NCBI GenBank assembly: GCA_020434085.1
Contig: JAGRBM010000028.1
Span: 1 to 10,022, forward strand
Direction: 5' to 3'
Source: Chrysiogenia bacterium
GTDB lineage: Bacteria; JAGRBM01
DNA: 10,022 bases
In this document: positions 6,966 through 10,022 of the stretch, one piece after another
How positions within the stretch are numbered: position 1 is the stretch's first letter
Layout: each line of letters opens with the position of its first letter
The notes under the pieces: generated by a model
Told to the model about the DNA's origin: nothing
The model's database searches: none
What the model saw: only the letters and a program-made list of their open reading frames with translations
Program-made: the position numbers and the translations under genes

Positions 6966-7940
6966 CTAGCGGCCGATAATCAGGTAGGCCATGTAGCTCA
7001 GGTGCCCGGCCAGCAGGATCGCGCCCTCGCTCCGCGCCAGTTTGAACCCGCGGTAGAGCATGGGCGCGAGCGCCAGCGTAAAGGCCAGCATCACCCAGTT
7101 GTCGAGATGGATGATCTTGGGCTCGACTTCCAGCGGGTGGATCTGGGCACTCACCCCCAGAATGAGCAGCAGGTTGAAAAGGTTCGAGCCCATGATGTTG
7201 GCCACCGCCATCTCGTGCTGACGCTTGCGCGCGGCCATCAGGCTGGCCACCAGTTCGGGCGCGCTTGTCCCGGCGGCCACGACGGTCAGCCCGACCAGGC
7301 GCTCGGTAAAGCCCATGAGCAGGGCCAGATCGGCCGCCCCCATCACCAGAATCCGGGCCCCCACGCTCAGGCCCACAAAGGTCAGCAGCAGCATGCCCGC
7401 GAGCCACCAGGCCGGACGCTGTTTGAGTGTCTCGGCCTCCTCGGGGACGAGTTCCTCGAGCTGGCGGGCCTCCAGTGCCGTCGCCTGGCGCCGCGCCAGC
7501 GTGACCGAATAGACCCAGAAGGAGACCAGCGCGACGAGGAAGAAGGCTGCCTCACCCCGGTCGATCTCTCCATCGCGCGAGAACAGGATCATGGCCGCCG
7601 TGGACATCACCACGAACGGGAAATCCAGCCGGAAGGTATTGCGGGAGACGGGAATCGGGGCCACCAGCGCGCAGGTGCCCAGCACCAGGCCGATGTTGAA
7701 GATGTTGGAGCCCACCACGTTGCCCACCGCGATGGAGGGGTGCCCCGTTGCCGTGGCGAAGGCGGAGACAAAGGCCTCGGGCATGCTGGTCCCGGCGGCC
7801 ACGATGGTCAGGCCGATCACCGCCGGAGAGAGCCGGGCCTTCTCGGCAATGGCTGCCGAGAAATCCACCAGCGCATCGCCCGACCAGGCCAGCAGGGCAA
7901 TGCCGCCGACAATCATCAGGATATCGAGTGCGATCTGCAA
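6966..7940 (-). CDS. yrbG: YrbG-like Ca2+/Na+ (K+) antiporter, CaCA superfamily
   Basis: This is an inner-membrane cation/Ca2+ exchanger that probably exports Ca2+ in exchange for Na+ or H+. The 324-aa length fits the prokaryotic family. Both inverted alpha-repeats are intact: GLTIVAAGTSMPE (43-55) with GNVVGSNIFN (73-82), and GLTVVAAGTSAPE (217-229) with ANIMGSNLFN (247-256). The ion-binding Glu55 and Glu229 and the Thr/Ser of both GTS motifs are present. About ten hydrophobic segments are separated by a charged central loop (residues about 149-176, LARRQ to KQRP). Start choice: TTG at 7940 has GAGGAG at 7956-7951, 10 nt upstream, and matches the usual short N-terminus. A longer start at TTG 7982 (338 aa) has no Shine-Dalgarno and would place a hairpin directly before it. 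It is likely first in an operon with the 6389-6931 gene. Confidence 0.93.
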   Translation of the reverse strand: MQIALDILMIVGGIALLAWSGDALVDFSAAIAEKARLSPAVIGLTIVAAGTSMPEAFVSAFATATGHPSIAVGNVVGSNIFNIGLVLGTCALVAPIPVSRNTFRLDFPFVVMSTAAMILFSRDGEIDRGEAAFFLVALVSFWVYSVTLARRQATALEARQLEELVPEEAETLKQRPAWWLAGMLLLTFVGLSVGARILVMGAADLALLMGFTERLVGLTVVAAGTSAPELVASLMAARKRQHEMAVANIMGSNLFNLLLILGVSAQIHPLEVEPKIIHLDNWVMLAFTLALAPMLYRGFKLARSEGAILLAGHLSYMAYLIIGR

Positions 7941-7985
7941 AAGGGGCGCGCTCCTCGGGTCCGTGTCGGTCAGGAACAACAAATT

Positions 7986-8002
7986 GGGACGGAACCCGTC
8001 CC
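7986..8002 (-). promoter_or_regulatory. Perfect 7-bp hairpin upstream of the antiporter gene
   Basis: GGGACGG and CCGTCCC flank a 3-nt loop. Read on the minus strand it is followed by AATTTGTTGTT, a weak T-rich stretch, and ends 46 nt before the preferred TTG start. It could be a leader hairpin, an attenuator or a weak terminator; sequence alone cannot decide. Confidence 0.45.
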
Positions 8003-8039
8003 CACTGCATAGTCGCCCGCCCCGCCGATGTCATCAAAC

Positions 8040-8057
8040 AGGGCAACCTGCCCTTTT
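8040..8057 (+). terminator. Candidate weak intrinsic terminator or leader hairpin
   Basis: AGGGCA-ACC-TGCCCT is a 6-bp perfect stem with a 3-nt loop followed by TTTTC on the plus strand. The stem is GC-rich but short and the T run is only four. No plus-strand gene ends just upstream, so termination of a coding transcript is not its obvious job. Confidence 0.3.
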
Positions 8058-8239
8058 CGAGCCCTCTGCAGTGAGCCCCTGGGCTCCCAATCGGCGCTGA
8101 AACTAATGCAGGGCGATTTTTGTGCGCAAGCACGCTTGAGTGCAGCACTCGAATCCGTCACACTTCTGTTTCATCTTGAGTCAGATGGCGTAACCGTTGT
8201 GAATAAACGGGAGTGCCTGAGTCCAGGGAAGGGACGCCT

Positions 8240-8506
8240 GTGGACGATTCTAATTCTCGCTGGGATGACCGCGACCGGGAAGCCAGCACTTCTGAAACCT
8301 CGACGTCGAGGGAATTCGCGCCGGCAGTCCGGGAGCACGCGTTCGCGGGGAAGACCCTGAAGCGCATCCAGCGCGAGGCCATCGAATTCGCCCTCAAACA
8401 AACGGGCGGCAACAAGAGTGCTGCCGCCCGCAAGCTTGAGATTCCGATCGCCACTTTCAAGCGCATGGTCAAGCGCTACGAAGAAGAGGACGAAGAATCC
8501 GCGTAG
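8240..8506 (+). CDS. Small Fis-type helix-turn-helix DNA-binding protein (88 aa)
   Basis: The C-terminal half carries a Fis/NtrC-type HTH (HTH_8): residues about 43-81, IQREAIEFALKQTGGNKSAA followed by ARKLEIPIATFKRMVKRY. This matches the known pattern of a first helix, the G(G)NxSxAAxxLxI turn, and a recognition helix with a basic end. The N-terminal half is short, charged and Ser/Thr-rich, with no AAA+ sigma54-activator domain and no receiver domain, so it is a free-standing HTH. Start: GTG at 8240 has AGGGAAGGGA 5 nt upstream; a GTG at 8213 (97 aa) is possible but has poorer spacing. The acidic tail EEEDEESA ends in TAG, directly abutting the stop codon of the opposing gene. It may act as a nucleoid-associated or local regulator; targets are unknown. 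Confidence 0.85.
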   Translation: MDDSNSRWDDRDREASTSETSTSREFAPAVREHAFAGKTLKRIQREAIEFALKQTGGNKSAAARKLEIPIATFKRMVKRYEEEDEESA

Positions 8507-9049
8507 CTATTCGTGCTCGCCTTCTTCGTTTTCTTCTTTCTCGTAGGCCCGCTCAAGCCCCGGGGGCCCCATGCTCCGGCCGGGCTTCACGCGCCCTTCA
8601 TAGGCCTTGGCGGCGCCGTGCACGTAGACCAGCTCGCCTCCGGAGTGCCCGACGCTCAGCCCCACGCCCGTGACCACGACCGAGAGCAGCACCGTGGCGC
8701 CCATGAGCGCAACCACCGCCGTCTCAGCCGGAATAAAGAGCGCGGCAGCCGAGGCTGCCAGGGTCACACCGGCCACGACGATGAAGCCCTCGGCCTCTTC
8801 CTCGTGCTCGTGAATCGCATCCTCGGAGACGACCTTTTCGACGATGTCTTCCTGGTCTTCGCCGGTTTCCTTGGCCACCAGGGCGCCGCCGAAAATGAGC
8901 GCCTGAACGACCACCACGGCGATCCAGACTTTCTTGTCGACCCAGCCCTTCCAGATTGAGAGCGCCGCGGCCGCTGCCAGCAGCGGCATCACGACGGCAA
9001 GACCCAATGGGATGTGAACAATTGCGGGGTGTAGGGGCAAACCTTCCAT
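8507..9049 (-). CDS. DUF2231-like four-helix membrane protein with conserved histidines (180 aa)
   Basis: The N-terminus LHPAIVHIPLGL followed by a hydrophobic segment is the hallmark of the DUF2231 family of small membrane proteins. Hydrophobic segments lie at residues about 9-32, 41-58, 87-106 and 111-134. Between helices 2 and 3 sits an acidic loop, KETGEDQED then IHEHEEEAE. Histidines 7, 12, 80, 82, 135 and 144 lie near helix ends, which would suit haem or metal binding, but this is inference. The C-terminus GHSGGELVYVHGAA is also family-like, followed by a charged tail. Start ATG at 9049 has AAGGAGAG about 8 nt upstream. It is divergent from the LuxR-type gene and convergent, with no gap, to the HTH gene. 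Family members often sit near cytochromes, as here. Confidence 0.82.
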   Translation of the reverse strand: MEGLPLHPAIVHIPLGLAVVMPLLAAAAALSIWKGWVDKKVWIAVVVVQALIFGGALVAKETGEDQEDIVEKVVSEDAIHEHEEEAEGFIVVAGVTLAASAAALFIPAETAVVALMGATVLLSVVVTGVGLSVGHSGGELVYVHGAAKAYEGRVKPGRSMGPPGLERAYEKEENEEGEHE

Positions 9050-9073
9050 GGTATGAACTCTCCTTGCGGGGAA

Positions 9074-9092
9074 CCGGTGTGATTGTTACCGG
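9074..9092. promoter_or_regulatory. Candidate operator dyad in the DUF2231/LuxR divergent spacer
   Basis: CCGGT and ACCGG are separated by GTGATTGTT, giving a 19-bp interrupted dyad 25 bp upstream of the DUF2231 start. On the minus strand TAACAA (9088-9083) within it resembles a -10 box, with TTGAGA (9113-9108) 19 bp upstream. An operator overlapping a promoter is plausible, with the adjacent LuxR-type protein as a candidate ligand. Confidence 0.3.
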
Positions 9093-9148
9093 CCCGCCCT
9101 TGATGCGTCTCAATGTGCAGCAATTTGGGCTGTCGTGCCATCGCACGG

Positions 9149-9176
9149 ATGACCTACGCATCTAAAGCGCTATTAT
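9149..9176 (+). promoter_or_regulatory. Possible sigma70-like promoter of the LuxR-type gene
   Basis: ATGACC (9149-9154, 4 of 6 bases of TTGACA) lies 16 bp before TATTAT (9171-9176), an AT-rich hexamer that stands out in this GC-rich DNA. It would start transcription near 9183, giving a short leader before the ATG at 9200. Confidence 0.35.
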
Positions 9177-9199
9177 TTCAGGGAGTTGCACGTATCGTT

Positions 9200-9730
9200 A
9201 TGACCGACGTCAGAGAAGATTCGAGAACCCTGTGGGTGCCCATTCTGCTGTTTCTGACCATCGCCGCGGCCCTGGGAGTCGATCTCGCGCAGGACTATTC
9301 CGAGGGCAGCAGCCTCTCCCACCTGCTGGTCGAGGCGCTGGCTGCTTCGGCTGCCCTGGCGGGGGCCGCGTGGCTGGTGCGCCGGTATTTCCTGCTGCGC
9401 GGGGAGGCCCGCCGGCTTAAAGCCGACCTGAGCCGCAGCCGCGAGGACGCAGCGCGCTGGCGCGAGCAGAGCCGCGAGCTGCTGCAGGGGCTCGGCAAGG
9501 CCGTCGACGATCAGTTTGCCCGCTGGGAACTCACACCGGCGGAAAAAGAGGTCGGCCTGCTGCTCCTCAAGGGGCTCTCCCACAAGGAAGCGGCCCAGGT
9601 ACGGAATACCAGCGAGCGAACCGTGCGCCAGCAGGCCCTCGCCCTCTACCGCAAGGCGGGTATCGGCGGGCGCGCCGAGCTCTCGGCATTCTTCTTTGAA
9701 GACCTGCTGCTTCCCCAAGACGAGCGCTGA
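9200..9730 (+). CDS. Membrane-anchored LuxR-type HTH transcriptional regulator (176 aa)
   Basis: Residues about 11-28 and 43-67 are two hydrophobic membrane segments joined by a short acidic, probably periplasmic loop (QDYSEGSS). Residues about 69-100 (LRGEARRLKADLSRSREDA and on) form a likely coiled coil. The C-terminal domain from about residue 110 is a GerE/LuxR-type HTH: WELTPAEKEVGLLLLKGLSH, then KEAAQVRNTSERTVRQQA, LYRKAGIGGRAELSAFF. No receiver domain precedes it, so signal input presumably comes through the membrane part. Start: ATG at 9200; an upstream in-frame ATG at 9113 would add 29 residues without family-like content. The Shine-Dalgarno is weak (GGGAG 14 nt upstream). Its stop and that of the opposing cytochrome gene are 1 nt apart. 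It is a likely regulator of the divergent DUF2231 gene and perhaps of the cytochrome. Confidence 0.87.
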   Translation: MTDVREDSRTLWVPILLFLTIAAALGVDLAQDYSEGSSLSHLLVEALAASAALAGAAWLVRRYFLLRGEARRLKADLSRSREDAARWREQSRELLQGLGKAVDDQFARWELTPAEKEVGLLLLKGLSHKEAAQVRNTSERTVRQQALALYRKAGIGGRAELSAFFFEDLLLPQDER

Positions 9731-9731
9731 G

Positions 9732-10022
9732 CTACTCGACGCTTGGAGTCGCGTGGGTGAGGTAGTGCAGGAGCGCCTCGGCGTCTTCGTCGCTGAGCTC
9801 ATCGATGAGCCCGCGCGGCATGATCGTGCCGTACTGCTCGCTGGGCTCCAGCGGCGGCTTGAGGATTGCCAGGAAGATTCGCTCGCGGTTTTCCGGGCTC
9901 GCGATGGCATCGAGATCCGGCCCGCTCTTGCCGCCCATTCCCTCGCGCGCGTGGCAGGCATTGCAGCCCAGTTCCACAAAAATTTCCCGCCCGCGATCGA
10001 ACTGGGCGTCGCCGGTGGCGGC
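9732..10022 (-). CDS. Monohaem class I cytochrome c (5' end beyond window)
   Basis: The 3' 96 codons are visible; the frame stays open to the right edge, so the N-terminus and any signal peptide lie outside. The segment GDAQFDRGREIF followed by CNACH is the classic cytochrome c haem-attachment region (CxxCH), followed by GGKSGPDL and a later GTIMP whose Met is the probable sixth haem ligand. The end LSDEDAEALLHYLTHA is the usual C-terminal helix. It is an electron carrier in the periplasm or a cytochrome domain of a larger protein; which one cannot be told because of the truncation. An internal GTG at 9977 lies just before the haem site and is not the true start, since conserved sequence continues upstream of it. 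Confidence 0.9.
   Translation of the reverse strand, partial: AATGDAQFDRGREIFVELGCNACHAREGMGGKSGPDLDAIASPENRERIFLAILKPPLEPSEQYGTIMPRGLIDELSDEDAEALLHYLTHATPSVE

Larger units (their letters stand above)
7941..8239. other. Divergent intergenic region rich in short inverted repeats
   Basis: No convincing gene is seen. Five short dyads lie within 165 bp: GGGACGG-AAC-CCGTCCC (7986-8002), AGGGCA-ACC-TGCCCT followed by TTTC (8040-8057), GAGCC-N4-GGCTC (8074-8086 area), CAAGC-AC-GCTTG (8127-8138) and GAGTG-CAG-CACTC (8138-8150). A 62-codon minus-strand open frame here (8161-7970) shows no protein-like features. The dyads could be 5'-UTR RNA structure of either flanking gene, a small RNA, or operators. 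Confidence 0.6.

Noticed and set aside
6616-7407. Minus-strand 263-codon frame overlapping the antiporter and the two-helix protein
   Set aside because: It is a shifted frame across two well-supported genes, with Arg/Ala/Gly-rich shadow composition.
6879-8012. Plus-strand 377-codon frame
   Set aside because: It is antisense to the intact CaCA antiporter with both alpha-repeats; its translation is Gln/His/Gly/Arg-rich low complexity.
9173-9979. Minus-strand 268-codon frame
   Set aside because: It overlaps the LuxR-type gene and the cytochrome c gene in the wrong frame; neither the CxxCH nor the HTH is encoded in it.

Overview
The window is high-GC DNA, probably from a Gram-negative bacterium. 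The support is a lipobox lipoprotein, an outer-membrane beta-barrel protein ending in Phe, a c-type cytochrome and a Fis-type helix-turn-helix protein. The style (giant secreted repeat proteins, dense alternating genes) fits a deltaproteobacterium/Myxococcota-like or other environmental proteobacterium, but no marker gene fixes the taxon.

Left half (1-5392, minus strand): one uninterrupted reading frame of at least 1797 codons that runs off the left edge. It encodes a giant predicted lipoprotein. After a signal peptide with a clear lipobox come six tandem Ig/cadherin-like repeats of about 105-130 residues, most closing on a G(I/V)ND(A/V)P motif. They are followed by a long right-handed parallel beta-helix that is still continuing at the edge. 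A 276-bp divergent spacer (5393-5668) separates it from a plus-strand gene for a 236-aa secreted beta-barrel protein.

Right half: a minus-strand pair, a YrbG-type Ca2+/Na+ antiporter followed by an unrecognised two-helix membrane protein. A roughly 300-bp spacer rich in small inverted repeats precedes a plus-strand gene for a tiny Fis-type HTH protein. Next come a minus-strand four-helix His-containing membrane protein (DUF2231-like), a plus-strand membrane-anchored LuxR-type regulator, and a minus-strand monohaem cytochrome c cut by the right edge.

The gene order is - + - - + - + -. All three convergent pairs end 9, 0 and 1 nt apart, leaving no room for a terminator between stop codons. The best candidates for functional linkage are the cell-surface pair (giant lipoprotein with the divergent barrel protein) and the DUF2231/LuxR/cytochrome c cluster, which could be a redox or haem-related membrane module. 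Both links are inferred from position only. The giant gene carries long open frames on its opposite strand, including one of 1045 codons; these are codon-composition shadows, not genes.
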